Assembly (NCBI GenBank): GCA_002285055.1 | Contig: NQYJ01000003.1 | Span: 124,001-188,000, forward strand | DNA: 64,000 nucleotides | Direction of reading: 5' to 3' | Source of the DNA: Candidatus Izimoplasma sp. ZiA1 | GTDB taxonomy: Bacteria; Bacillota_I; Bacilli_A; Izemoplasmatales; Izemoplasmataceae | Part shown: positions 44,153 to 52,878 of the stretch, piece after piece | Layout: the number at the start of each line of letters is the position of its first letter | How positions within the stretch are numbered: the stretch's first letter is position 1 | Made by a program: the position numbers and the translations under genes | The notes under the pieces: model-generated | The model's database searches: none | Told to the model about the DNA's origin: nothing | The model's input: the letters and a program-made list of their open reading frames with translations, nothing else

Positions 44153-44458
44153 ATGCAAGTTGTTATAATATTAGCTGTTGCACTTAGCTTAATTCTGGCA
44201 GTAATTTTAAGCTTTGCATCATCTGTTTTAGAAGTAGAAGAAGACCCACGTCTTCAAGATATAATTGATATGTTACCAAATGCTAACTGTGGAGCTTGTG
44301 GTAATCCTGGTTGTAAAGGTATGGCTGAGGCAATTTTAAGAGAAGATGCTAAATTAAGCCAATGTAAACCTGGTGATCAAGATATGCGCGAAGCAATCGC
44401 AGAGTATTTAGCTGAAACTCCGAATGAAAGTGGAGAGTTCACAAAAACAAAAATGTAG
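44153..44458 (+). CDS. rnfB: Truncated RnfB: membrane anchor and first Fe-S domain only
   Basis: 101 residues. One N-terminal helix (about 2-22) and the 4-cysteine Fe-S domain NCGACGNPGCKG...CKPG are present. The ferredoxin-like domain with two or more [4Fe-4S] motifs that follows in other RnfB proteins is missing. The stop is followed at once by a perfect terminator, so this looks like a real short form. ATG 44153 (GGAGG 11 bases before) is preferred over a TTG inside rnfA. Without the ferredoxin domain, direct entry from ferredoxin is in doubt. Confidence 0.85.
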   Translation: MQVVIILAVALSLILAVILSFASSVLEVEEDPRLQDIIDMLPNANCGACGNPGCKGMAEAILREDAKLSQCKPGDQDMREAIAEYLAETPNESGEFTKTKM

Positions 44459-44463
44459 TATTT

Positions 44464-44499
44464 AAAAAGTAAGTTAACCAATTGGTTAACTTACTTTTT
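44464..44499. terminator. Bidirectional terminator after rnfB, perfect 36-base palindrome
   Basis: AAAAAGTAAGTTAACCAA and its exact reverse complement, with A- and T-runs at the ends; serves rnfB and the convergent sensor kinase gene. Confidence 0.93.
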
Positions 44500-44500
44500 T

Positions 44501-45727
44501 TTATATCATAATATGAAATTGAAGAGAGTTTTCTATTCTTTTAACAGTTATCGTTCCATTATTACCTTCAACCAGTAATTTAACGATGTACATCCCGAGG
44601 CCTTTGCCTTCTCTATTTTGAGATTTATCAAGTCGGTATCCCCTTTTAAATATGCTATCGACATCGACTAAACTATCTTCTGGAATTTTATTTGTGAAAA
44701 CTAAGTTAAATCTTTGCTCATTATTTATTCTAATGTCGATTTTTGAGTTTTCAGTTGAATAATAATAAGCATTGGAGATTAAATTGTTAAGGATTCTTTT
44801 GTAATCTCTTTTATTCCACATAACATGAACATCTTTATTAATCTTGGTGTTGAATTTTAATCCTCGTCTTTTAAGAACAGATGAGTTAGTTCTAATAGCT
44901 TCATAAGTCAACTCACTAGCATTGATAAGAACTTGTTTGTTTGAATATTTTTCATCAATTAAATCGGTAGCTATTTGATTAATGTCTGATAAAGATTTAG
45001 TAATCTCATCTTTTTTTGATATAACACTTTTTGAATCAATGTAGTTCATTAATATTGTTAATGGAGTTTTTAAGTCATGAACCAAAGAACTAACATTCAT
45101 TTCTCGCTTTTCTTTTAGTAAATCAAGATTTTTGATGTATCTTTCAACATCATGATAAATATGTTCAAACTCATGATAGTAAAATTTTTGTCCGAAGTTA
45201 GGAGTTGTGTTTAGGAGATCTTGGATCATTGATATGTCGTGAATGATTTTGTTGTTTCTATTTCTTCTTTGAAGTAAAATAACGATTATTACAATTGTAT
45301 ATATCGATAGTATCGCAATATTAGTATATAGAATATCATCATTTGTTAGAATTGCTGCCTTGCTTTTTGAGTTATCAACATAAAGTTTATAGTTTCCAAA
45401 AGCTGTATTAACCTGATAAACATATTCAGCGTTAACCTCTTGTAATTCACCAAGTAAAACTTGGTTGTTTTCATCATACAAAATTAGTTTAACTTCATTT
45501 GTGTGAACATAGTGATCTAGAAAAACAATAGCGGTATCATAATCTCGTTGCTCAATCAAATGTTTAAATATTTCAACTAATTCCTCGTTTTCATCATGAA
45601 TTTTTTGATCAAGATAATATTTGTTTACATAAATTGAAGCATAGTTAACGGTGATAAATAGTATAATTATATAAATAAATCTAGTAAAGAAATTCCTTAT
45701 TCTAGAATCTGCTAGCAAATTACTCAT
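44501..45727 (-). CDS. Membrane sensor histidine kinase
   Basis: 408 residues. Two membrane helices (about 15-32 and 134-150) enclose a short external domain. H-box SSLVHDLKTPLTIL, N-box NNLISNAYYYS and G-box GKGLGMYIVKLLVEG are all present, so it should be active. It overlaps the end of the response regulator gene by eight bases. The external signal is unknown; the divergent metal ATPase makes a metal or envelope signal possible. Confidence 0.9.
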   Translation of the reverse strand: MSNLLADSRIRNFFTRFIYIIILFITVNYASIYVNKYYLDQKIHDENEELVEIFKHLIEQRDYDTAIVFLDHYVHTNEVKLILYDENNQVLLGELQEVNAEYVYQVNTAFGNYKLYVDNSKSKAAILTNDDILYTNIAILSIYTIVIIVILLQRRNRNNKIIHDISMIQDLLNTTPNFGQKFYYHEFEHIYHDVERYIKNLDLLKEKREMNVSSLVHDLKTPLTILMNYIDSKSVISKKDEITKSLSDINQIATDLIDEKYSNKQVLINASELTYEAIRTNSSVLKRRGLKFNTKINKDVHVMWNKRDYKRILNNLISNAYYYSTENSKIDIRINNEQRFNLVFTNKIPEDSLVDVDSIFKRGYRLDKSQNREGKGLGMYIVKLLVEGNNGTITVKRIENSLQFHIMI

Positions 45728-46403
45728 CTAAATCACCTACTAATTTATAGCCAAGTCCGTAAACTGTTTTGATGTAATTATCATTGCTAACTTTTTTAAT
45801 CTTTGCTCTGATATTTTTTATATGAGTATCTACCACTCTATCAAACACTTCAAAATTGTTGTAGTTTAGAGTGTCCAAAAATGATTCTCTATTTATTATT
45901 TTATTTATTGATTCCATCATTTTTTTTAACATAATGTATTCAACACTTGTAAGTGTAATAATATTGTCATTTATAATTAGCTCATTATTATCAGTATTTA
46001 GTTTAAATTTTCCTTTATTAATAGATATATATATATCTTTAACTTGTAACTTCTTAAAATAGTTATTAACTTTGATTATTACTTCTTGTTTATTAAAAGG
46101 CTTAGTAATATAGTCATCAGCACCGATAGTTAAAGTGTGGAGCTTATCTGAGGTATTAACTTTAGCTGTGATAGCTATAATATGCACTGTAGATGTCTTT
46201 CTTATATCCTCAATAAATTCCTCACCGGATTTAATAGGAAGCATTAGGTCAGTGATTATAAGCCCTATTCTTTCGTCAGTAAAAACTTCAAGAGCATCAA
46301 AAGCATTAAAACATGAGAATACAGTATATCCTTCGCTCTTCAATGTGCTTGATAAGATTTCGTTAATTTGAACATTATCTTCTAATACTAATATGTTTTT
46401 CAT
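45720..46403 (-). CDS. OmpR-family response regulator
   Basis: 227 residues. The receiver domain has the acidic pair ED, phospho-acceptor in IITDLMLP, and the conserved lysine in ITKPFN. The C-terminal winged helix ends with VVDTHIKNIRAKIKK and TVYGLGYKL. It is transcribed away from the P-type ATPase gene and forms a two-component pair with the kinase. GGGGGAA precedes the ATG. Confidence 0.93.
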   Translation of the reverse strand: MKNILVLEDNVQINEILSSTLKSEGYTVFSCFNAFDALEVFTDERIGLIITDLMLPIKSGEEFIEDIRKTSTVHIIAITAKVNTSDKLHTLTIGADDYITKPFNKQEVIIKVNNYFKKLQVKDIYISINKGKFKLNTDNNELIINDNIITLTSVEYIMLKKMMESINKIINRESFLDTLNYNNFEVFDRVVDTHIKNIRAKIKKVSNDNYIKTVYGLGYKLVGDLDE

Positions 46404-46456
46404 TTATTTCCCCCTGCTTTACTTCATATTTCCTACACAATTGCTTGTTATACTAC

Positions 46457-46476
46457 ATATGAACTACTAGTCATAT
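46457..46476 (+). promoter_or_regulatory. ArsR/SmtB-type operator before the metal ATPase
   Basis: ATATGA, eight bases, TCATAT: an inverted repeat of the kind bound by ArsR-family metal sensors (ATATGAAC...TTCATAT). It lies 40 bases before the ATPase start, in the gap shared with the response regulator. The ATPase itself carries an ArsR domain, suggesting autorepression. Confidence 0.6.
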
Positions 46477-46515
46477 ATAAATTGTATCACATAAAATACT
46501 TACGAGGTGAGAAAA

Positions 46516-48852
46516 ATGATAAAAAAAGTCGTGATGGAAAATTTATTATGTTCGGGTTGTGCGAAGAAGATTGAAGATGAGATTAAAACAATTAAAAGTA
46601 TAAATAATGCAACATTTAATTTCGCTAATCAAACAATGCTACTTGACGTAACAGAAGAATATAATGAACAAGAAATGTTACCAAAAATTAAAAAAATAGT
46701 GGACTCGATTGAAGATGGAGTTAACACTTACCTATATAAAAACAAAGATACTGTTAAAAAAAATACTAATAACAGCTATAATTCGTTTTTTATTGGGGTG
46801 TTAGTTTACTTAATAGCCTATATGTTTAGGGCTAATCTTTCATCGCTTTTTGAGGTTTCTTTATATATTGTAGGGTATATATTTATATCATCTAAGATAA
46901 TTAGGAAGACAATAAAAGGTATTAGAAGAAAAGATATTTTTAATGAGAATATGCTTATGTTTATTGCCACATTAGCAGCAATGTTCTTAAAAGAATATTT
47001 TGAGGCATCTTTAGTTATCATATTTTATACTCTAGGAGAGTATTTACAGCAAAAAGCAGTTTCTAAATCTAAAAACGAAGTTAAAGGATTGATTGATCTA
47101 AAAGTTGATTACTCAAATGTCCTTATAGGAAATACAATTGTTATTAAAGAACCAGAAGAAATAGAGGTTGATGATGTAATAGTTGTTAAAAATGGTGAGA
47201 AAATACCAGTTGATGGAATCATAGTAGAAGGTTATAGTTCGCTGAACTCAAGTGCATTAACAGGTGAATCAAGATTAGTTGATGTAAAGGTTAATGATAA
47301 CGTACTCAGTGGTAATATCAATGTAGGCAAGGTCCTAAAAATAAAAGCAACAAAAATATATGAGGATTCAACTGTAGCAAGATTGATTGATTTAATCGAA
47401 AACTCGACAAATCATAAATCAGCACCTGAAAACTTTATTACAAAGTTTGCCAGAGTTTATACACCAGTTGTTTCAGTATTAGCTTTATTAATGTTCATGA
47501 TACCTACTTTGCTAGGGTATAAAACAATCGATGAAAATATATATAATGCAGCAATATTCTTAGTAATAAGTTGTCCTTGTGCTCTTGTATTAAGTATTCC
47601 CTTATCATATTTCGCTGGAATTGGGGCGGCAGCTAAAGAAGGTATTTTGTTTAAAGGTAGTACATATCTACATATGCTTACAGAAGTTGACACTATAGGG
47701 ATCGACAAAACAGGAACACTAACAAATGGATTCTTTAGCGTTAATGATTACTCTAGTGATGAAGTTCTAAAAATTATAGCAAGCGCTGAGCGATATAGTA
47801 ATCACCCAATAGCAAAAAGCATTGTTGAGTACTATGAAGGTGATTATATAAATTTTGTTGATATTGAAGAAATCCCTGGAAAGGGATTAAGTGCTTCATT
47901 TGAAAATAATGTTTATATAATTGGGAATGACGAGTTGATGAAGCAACATCACGTTAAATATAAAAAGGTTAGAAGTGTTGGGACTGTAATTTACTTAGCA
48001 AAAGAGAAAAAATATATAGGACATATGATAATCACTGATTCATTAAAACAAAATACAGTTAGAGCTATTAAAAAAATGAAAAAACGATTTAATATAACAA
48101 TGTTAACTGGTGATAATTTTGAAGTGGCTAGTGATGTAGCTTTAGCTCTTAATTCAATAAACTTTAAATCTAATTTACTACCAGAAGACAAAATTACAGA
48201 GTTCAATAATTTAGATTCAAAAAATTATAAAATGTTTATCGGCGATGGGATAAACGATTCTCCTCTTTTAAAGAATGCAGATATAGGTGTAGCAATGGGA
48301 AACGGATCGGAAATTGCAATCGACGTTGCAGATATTATCATTATCGATGATGATCTAGAGAAGATAAATACTGCAACCAAGATTGCGATTAGAACAAAGA
48401 GAATCGTATATCAGAACATTGTCTTAAGTATAGGTGTTAAAGTTTTATTCTTAACACTAGCTGGATTTGGAAAAACAAGTATGTTAGAAGCAATATTTGC
48501 CGATGTAGGGATATCATTAATAGCTGTTTTAAATAGCTTAAGAATAATCTATGGATTTAATTTTATCAAAGAATCAAATAGAGAGTTAAGACAAGCCACA
48601 AAATTCTTTAAAGCTTTTGGTAATATTACAAGTATGAGTATTATTGAGCTCTTAACAGACCAAGAGTATTCAATAGAAGAACTTGCTAAAGAATTAAAAA
48701 AATCAACAGTAGACATATACAGACATGTTGAAAAACTTGTTAAACAAGGTTTAGTAAAAGAGACTGTTATTAATGACAATGTGGTTTTTGCTTTAAAGGA
48801 TGAATGTGTAAAAGATATTATATGTATAGCTTATAAGCATTTAGATGAGTAA
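46516..48852 (+). CDS. Metal P1B-type ATPase fused to a C-terminal ArsR-like DNA-binding domain
   Basis: 778 residues. N-terminal heavy-metal domain with CSGC (12-15), membrane helices, the transport motif CPC (353-355), and DKTGTLT with the phosphorylated Asp397, then GDGINDSPLL. CPC is typical of Cd/Zn/Pb or Cu transport. After the last helix, residues about 690-778 form a winged helix of ArsR type (FKAFGNITSMSIIELL, IEELAKELKKSTVDIYRHVEKLVKQGL). Such repressors are usually separate proteins. The frame is open throughout. ATG 46516 is preferred; a GTG at 46507 sits inside the ribosome site. Confidence 0.9.
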   Translation: MIKKVVMENLLCSGCAKKIEDEIKTIKSINNATFNFANQTMLLDVTEEYNEQEMLPKIKKIVDSIEDGVNTYLYKNKDTVKKNTNNSYNSFFIGVLVYLIAYMFRANLSSLFEVSLYIVGYIFISSKIIRKTIKGIRRKDIFNENMLMFIATLAAMFLKEYFEASLVIIFYTLGEYLQQKAVSKSKNEVKGLIDLKVDYSNVLIGNTIVIKEPEEIEVDDVIVVKNGEKIPVDGIIVEGYSSLNSSALTGESRLVDVKVNDNVLSGNINVGKVLKIKATKIYEDSTVARLIDLIENSTNHKSAPENFITKFARVYTPVVSVLALLMFMIPTLLGYKTIDENIYNAAIFLVISCPCALVLSIPLSYFAGIGAAAKEGILFKGSTYLHMLTEVDTIGIDKTGTLTNGFFSVNDYSSDEVLKIIASAERYSNHPIAKSIVEYYEGDYINFVDIEEIPGKGLSASFENNVYIIGNDELMKQHHVKYKKVRSVGTVIYLAKEKKYIGHMIITDSLKQNTVRAIKKMKKRFNITMLTGDNFEVASDVALALNSINFKSNLLPEDKITEFNNLDSKNYKMFIGDGINDSPLLKNADIGVAMGNGSEIAIDVADIIIIDDDLEKINTATKIAIRTKRIVYQNIVLSIGVKVLFLTLAGFGKTSMLEAIFADVGISLIAVLNSLRIIYGFNFIKESNRELRQATKFFKAFGNITSMSIIELLTDQEYSIEELAKELKKSTVDIYRHVEKLVKQGLVKETVINDNVVFALKDECVKDIICIAYKHLDE

Positions 48853-48876
48853 TAGCATAAAAATTATAGCGATTTT

Positions 48877-48908
48877 AAAAGCCAGATAACCTTAGTTATC
48901 TGGCTTTT
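48877..48908 (+). terminator. Intrinsic terminator after the metal ATPase
   Basis: AAAAGCCAGATAAC, loop CTTA, GTTATCTGGCTTTT and T-run. Confidence 0.93.
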
Positions 48909-49023
48909 TTTTATGGAAAAAGTATGAAAATACCTACTCACAAATATTGTTAAAAATACGAACTAATGGTTAGTATGCTAAACAAGCATTTTACGAACTA
49001 TATCCAGTGAAAAAAAAGAATAT

Positions 49024-49056
49024 AAAAAAAGTCTTAGATTTACTAAGACTTTTTTA
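49024..49056 (-). terminator. Terminator of the rhodanese-FMN lipoprotein gene
   Basis: AAAAAGTCTTAG, loop of five, CTAAGACTTTTT, with T-runs on both sides; 20 bases downstream of the minus-strand gene. Confidence 0.88.
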
Positions 49057-49075
49057 AGTTAAATTTAAGTTGTAA

Positions 49076-49996
49076 TTAGTTGCTAGGAGTAGCTAAAGCT
49101 AAAGCAGCTTCAAATACTTCTTTAAATCCGTCGATTCCAACTGTTACACCAGTGATTGTATCTGGAGCTAAGTCTTGGTCAAATTTAGTTTTTGAACCAT
49201 CAACGAATGTAGTCCATGCAGCGTCCCAACCTTGAGCACCAACGATAGCAGTACCTAATTTGTTAGCTTGAAGATACCATTCTAATTGACCTTCAGTTTT
49301 AGCCATACCATAATCGTCAGCTAAATCTTGTTTAGTGTTACATCCTGAATCCTTAACACCATCTGCATCAGTATCTACTGAACAGTTAAGAGCATCAAAG
49401 AATACAGCACTGATTCCACCTAATTCATTTACAACGATAGTTGCACTGTATTTAGATTCGCTAGCAGCATAGAATACACCAGGAGTTAAATCCCCAACAG
49501 GACCGTTAATATCAGCATAAGTACCGTCTCCAGCAATCATGTTGTCTCCTTCATAATCTCTGAATCCACCAACATTATAAACGTTAGTATATCCTAATTC
49601 ATTTAAAGCTTTCATAACATAACCAGCTCTACCACCAGCAGCACACATTAAGAAGATAGCTTCTTGTTCTTCAGGGAAGAATGCTTTTAATGCATTTGCA
49701 TTAATGATCTCATCTGCTTCGAAATCCCAGTCTCCATCTCTTACTAAGATATTTTCAGATTCTAAATATTCAAAGAAAGGTAAAACTGTAAATCCGTTAA
49801 TCCAACCATCTTTCATTTGGTCAGCATGGTTTCTAAGGTCAATATATTGAACACCTTCCATACCTAAGTAATCATCGATAGTTGCCATTGTTAATTCTTC
49901 TGCGGTTGGAAGTGCTTTAGTTTCTTCCTTTTCACCACAAGCAGCTAGTGTTAATACTAAAGAAAATGCCGCTAATAATGTAAATAATTTTTTCAT
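49076..49996 (-). CDS. Rhodanese-FMN-binding fusion lipoprotein
   Basis: 306 residues. Lipobox TLAAC (Cys20). Residues about 35-155 form a rhodanese domain with VQYIDLRN and the catalytic loop MCAAGGRAGY (Cys118). Residues about 175-306 look like an FMN-binding domain: YSATIVVNELGGISAVFFD and a C-terminal DTITGVTVG (279-287), close to the ApbE target motif. A sulfur-handling domain and a covalent flavin on one exported protein suggest sulfur or persulfide redox chemistry outside the cell. This is inferred. GAGGAAATT precedes the ATG. Confidence 0.8.
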   Translation of the reverse strand: MKKLFTLLAAFSLVLTLAACGEKEETKALPTAEELTMATIDDYLGMEGVQYIDLRNHADQMKDGWINGFTVLPFFEYLESENILVRDGDWDFEADEIINANALKAFFPEEQEAIFLMCAAGGRAGYVMKALNELGYTNVYNVGGFRDYEGDNMIAGDGTYADINGPVGDLTPGVFYAASESKYSATIVVNELGGISAVFFDALNCSVDTDADGVKDSGCNTKQDLADDYGMAKTEGQLEWYLQANKLGTAIVGAQGWDAAWTTFVDGSKTKFDQDLAPDTITGVTVGIDGFKEVFEAALALATPSN

Positions 49997-50034
49997 AATT
50001 TCCTCCTATTTAATTTGTGATTTTACTCAAATAT

Positions 50035-50063
50035 ATTATATAGGAGAGAAGGGTAATTGTCAA
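50035..50063 (-). promoter_or_regulatory. Consensus promoter of the rhodanese-FMN lipoprotein
   Basis: Minus strand TTGACA (50058-50063), 17-base spacer, TATAAT (50035-50040). Both boxes are perfect, so strong expression is expected. Confidence 0.85.
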
Positions 50064-50267
50064 CAAACATAGTAATAGAAAACCGCTAAATAAAGCCGTT
50101 TAAATTTGTTAGTGTACACACCAAAATACTGTAAATATTGTTGTTAAGCCCTAAAGTGTATATTTCATACACGAACTATCAATAATATTGTAATTAAAAA
50201 AACTAAAAAAAGTGTTGTTACATATGCAACTTTCCTTATTAAATTGGTACATTTTGTAATATTCTTG

Positions 50268-50276
50268 TGATATAAT
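50268..50276 (+). promoter_or_regulatory. Extended -10 element for the NusG-domain-II gene
   Basis: TGATATAAT, 29 bases before the ATG. Confidence 0.55.
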
Positions 50277-50305
50277 AAATTAATCTTGAAAAATGGTGAG
50301 TATTT

Positions 50306-50740
50306 ATGAGAAAAAGTGATTTTATATTAATAATTATACTTGGTGCTATTGCACTTATATTATATTTTGGTTTTAATTGGTATTTAAATAGTAATAAGAC
50401 TGATGATGGAACAGCTAATGTATATTATAATGATAATTTAGTATTAGTTATAAACCTTGCTGATGGAACATACGAGGTTATTGATGAGGACTATGTATTA
50501 AGCGATCATATTGATTTTATTGAGAATCAATATGTTGTTACTGGACAAAATGGTCCTGTCGTAATTCAATATAAGGAAAACCAAGTTCGGGTAATAGATG
50601 AGATATCTCCAAAACATATTTGTCAATCACAGGGGTTTACTTCAAGCCCACTTTTACCATTAACTTGTTTACCAAATAAAGTAGTTATTATAATCAAAGC
50701 CGCATCAACTACTGATGAACCTGATATAATAACTGGATAG
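50306..50740 (+). CDS. NusG domain II-containing exported protein
   Basis: 144 residues. One N-terminal membrane helix (about 6-26), then a NusG-domain-II fold ending in HICQSQGF and LTCLPNKVVIII, the conserved cysteine blocks of the family. Family members occur next to Gx transporter, ApbE and Rnf genes; here the Gx transporter is 16 kb away. Function is not established; a role in extracytoplasmic flavin or redox proteins is a guess from context. GTG lies in AATGGTGAG before the ATG. Confidence 0.82.
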   Translation: MRKSDFILIIILGAIALILYFGFNWYLNSNKTDDGTANVYYNDNLVLVINLADGTYEVIDEDYVLSDHIDFIENQYVVTGQNGPVVIQYKENQVRVIDEISPKHICQSQGFTSSPLLPLTCLPNKVVIIIKAASTTDEPDIITG

Positions 50741-50748
50741 GAGTAATT

Positions 50749-50970
50749 ATGGATCCACAATTATCAGCCTTACTAGAACTAATAATGTTTTTTGTTTTTT
50801 TCCCTTTAGCTTTTCAAGCTTTTGTTGCATTTGATTTAAGTAAGTTCTTCAAGAAAAACTATAATTGGCAGATTCAGTTTATCTATATTATTTCTGCTAT
50901 AATATTCGCTTATTTAGCATCAAATTCATTGTTAAGATTATTCGAGTTAATGTACATAATTTTTGATTAA
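50749..50970 (+). CDS. Small two-helix membrane protein (DUF1146/YwzB-like)
   Basis: 73 residues with two membrane helices and the middle motif FDLSKFFKKN, resembling the DUF1146 proteins found near ATP synthase or cell-envelope genes in Firmicutes. TAGGAG precedes the ATG. It is eight bases downstream of the NusG-domain-II gene and co-transcribed with it. Confidence 0.65.
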   Translation: MDPQLSALLELIMFFVFFPLAFQAFVAFDLSKFFKKNYNWQIQFIYIISAIIFAYLASNSLLRLFELMYIIFD

Positions 50971-50971
50971 T

Positions 50972-50997
50972 AAAAAGTCTGCGTTTGCAGACTTTTT
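50972..50997. terminator. Bidirectional terminator between the DUF1146-like and YigZ genes
   Basis: AAAAAGTCTGC, loop GTTT, GCAGACTTTTT. Confidence 0.92.
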
Positions 50998-51609
50998 TTA
51001 TATGTATTTAAAGTACTCATCAACTAATGTGAACTCTATATTACCATTTAAAACTTCAATAAAGTAAAACTTTAGTGATTCTAAATCTTGTTTCTTTAGT
51101 TCAATATAATAATTTACTTTGTCTGTATATTCGACATCAAATAATAAGTAGTTATCTCTTATATGTTTTTCAACTTTACCAATTGAGTTAAAATCAACAG
51201 ATAACTTAAATTTATAGTATGTTTGCTTATACGAAAATTCAGCATTATTAATTAATGAGGCAACACCTTTTGTGTATGCTCTTACGAGTCCTCCAGCACC
51301 TAACTTAATTCCTCCATAAAACCTTACAGTAACAGCAAACACATTTGTGAGATCATTTTTCTTTAGTACTTCAAGCATTCTGTATCCTGCTGTTTTGCTA
51401 GGTTCACCGTTATCATCAAATTTCTGAATTTCCTGGTTATCCCCGATTATATAAGCTGTACAATAATGTGTTGCATCCTTATATTGTTCTTTAACTTCAT
51501 TAAGTTTTTTTAAAACATCATCAACAGCATTAATTGGATAGATTACAGTAATAAATGTGCTTTTGTTAATAATTAACTCTGTTGACATTACATTCTTTAT
51601 ACTTTTCAT
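50998..51609 (-). CDS. YigZ/IMPACT (UPF0029) family protein
   Basis: 203 residues. The N-terminal UPF0029 domain has KSTFITVIYPIN, DATHYCTAYI, DDNGEPSKTAG and VRFYGGIKLGAGGLVRAY, all family signatures. A DUF1949-type C-terminal domain follows. Members are thought to affect translation; the bacterial role is unclear. ATG 51609 with GGTGAT is chosen; the frame extends 20 codons upstream into hydrophobic sequence without a ribosome site. Confidence 0.9.
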   Translation of the reverse strand: MKSIKNVMSTELIINKSTFITVIYPINAVDDVLKKLNEVKEQYKDATHYCTAYIIGDNQEIQKFDDNGEPSKTAGYRMLEVLKKNDLTNVFAVTVRFYGGIKLGAGGLVRAYTKGVASLINNAEFSYKQTYYKFKLSVDFNSIGKVEKHIRDNYLLFDVEYTDKVNYYIELKKQDLESLKFYFIEVLNGNIEFTLVDEYFKYI

Positions 51610-51699
51610 TAACATCACCAAGTTAATTATAGCACATATTATAGTCGTAAATACTAGAAAATAACACAATTATGTAGTATAATTTTTGTGGTGATAATT

Positions 51700-52878
51700 A
51701 TGGATAAATATTTTGAAACAGGAAAACATATAATAGAAAAACTTAACGCTTCAGGCTTTGAAGCATATTTTGTTGGTGGTTATGTTCGTGACAAATTATT
51801 GAATATAGTTAGTGATGATATTGACATAACTACTAATGCTTTACCAGAAGATGTGATTGACATTTTTGATAATGTCAAAAACACTGGGGCAAAATATGGG
51901 AGTGTTACAGTATTACATGAGATGTTTAAGTTTGAAGTTACTACTTATCGTTCGGATGGTGATTACTTAAATAATCGACATCCAGAAAATGTCGATTTCA
52001 GTGTAAGCCTTGATGATGACTTAGCTAGAAGAGATTTTACTATGAATGCTATTTGTTTATCCCTTGATGATCAAATTATCGATAAGTTTAATGGAATAAG
52101 TGATATCAAAAATAAAATTATTAGAACAATTAACAACCCTTTAAATAGATTTGAAGAAGATGCTCTTAGGATTTTAAGAGCTATGAGGTTTGTTTCTAAA
52201 CTTGGATTTGATATTGAAACTAAGACATTTGATGCAATTAAAGAGAAAAAAGGATTACTAAAAAACATTTCAATTGAACGAGTTATTGTTGAACTTGATA
52301 AAATATTTAGAGGAAAGTATCGAAATAAAGCTATTAAGTATATGAATGATACTGGTGTATCAGAAGTTCTTTACGGACTAGAAAAAGGTCTAAGACTACT
52401 CGAGGATAAAACTCATAATCTCTACCCACTTGAGATTTTTACTCTATGTTTTATTTTAGAAGAACCTGATGAAATCTGGAAATTTTCTAATAAAAACATG
52501 AGACTTATGAGACAAGTGATGAACATCCAAGAAGTTACTAAAAATTCGGTTTTTAACAAGTTGCTTGTCTATTCAAATAAACTTGAACCTTGTTTAATCG
52601 CAAATAAGATTAATGTAGTTCTAGGATATAACAATCAGGAGGAACTTATCAGAAAAATCGATAGTGAACTCCCTATAAAAGATGTATGTGATATGAAATT
52701 TAAAGGGCAAGATATCCTATGGTTATCCGAAATGAAAAGAAAAAGCGACATAGGTGTTATTGTTGATGAGTTAAAATACAATGTTATTATGGGATATATG
52801 AAAAACGATTATGAGGAATTAAAAGTCTATGCAATGAAACGTATTAAAGACTTTATAAAGGATGATAAAGATGAATAG
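51700..52878 (+). CDS. cca: CCA tRNA nucleotidyltransferase
   Basis: 392 residues. Nucleotidyltransferase core with AYFVGGYVRDKLL and the two catalytic aspartates in DDIDITTNA, then RRDFTMNAI and EDALRILRAMRF. It adds or repairs the 3' CCA end of tRNAs. GGTGAT precedes ATG 51700, which is preferred over an in-frame GTG at 51688. Its last codons overlap the start of the pullulanase gene. Confidence 0.93.
   Translation: MDKYFETGKHIIEKLNASGFEAYFVGGYVRDKLLNIVSDDIDITTNALPEDVIDIFDNVKNTGAKYGSVTVLHEMFKFEVTTYRSDGDYLNNRHPENVDFSVSLDDDLARRDFTMNAICLSLDDQIIDKFNGISDIKNKIIRTINNPLNRFEEDALRILRAMRFVSKLGFDIETKTFDAIKEKKGLLKNISIERVIVELDKIFRGKYRNKAIKYMNDTGVSEVLYGLEKGLRLLEDKTHNLYPLEIFTLCFILEEPDEIWKFSNKNMRLMRQVMNIQEVTKNSVFNKLLVYSNKLEPCLIANKINVVLGYNNQEELIRKIDSELPIKDVCDMKFKGQDILWLSEMKRKSDIGVIVDELKYNVIMGYMKNDYEELKVYAMKRIKDFIKDDKDE

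Larger units (their letters stand above)
49997..50305. other. Gene-free divergent intergenic region
   Basis: It holds the consensus promoter of the rhodanese-FMN lipoprotein (minus strand) and an extended -10 for the NusG-domain-II gene (plus strand). The middle 180 bases show only a weak hairpin near 50081-50102 and no open frame or RNA motif that I recognise. Confidence 0.6.

Noticed and set aside
44440..44500. Possible frameshift hiding the missing RnfB ferredoxin domain
   Set aside because: All frames after the stop run into a perfect palindromic terminator and a convergent gene; no cysteine-rich segment is present.
48958..50178. Three ACGAACTA octamers in non-coding DNA (48958, 48993, 50171)
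   Set aside because: Too short and too unevenly spaced to call a repeat family in A+T-rich DNA.
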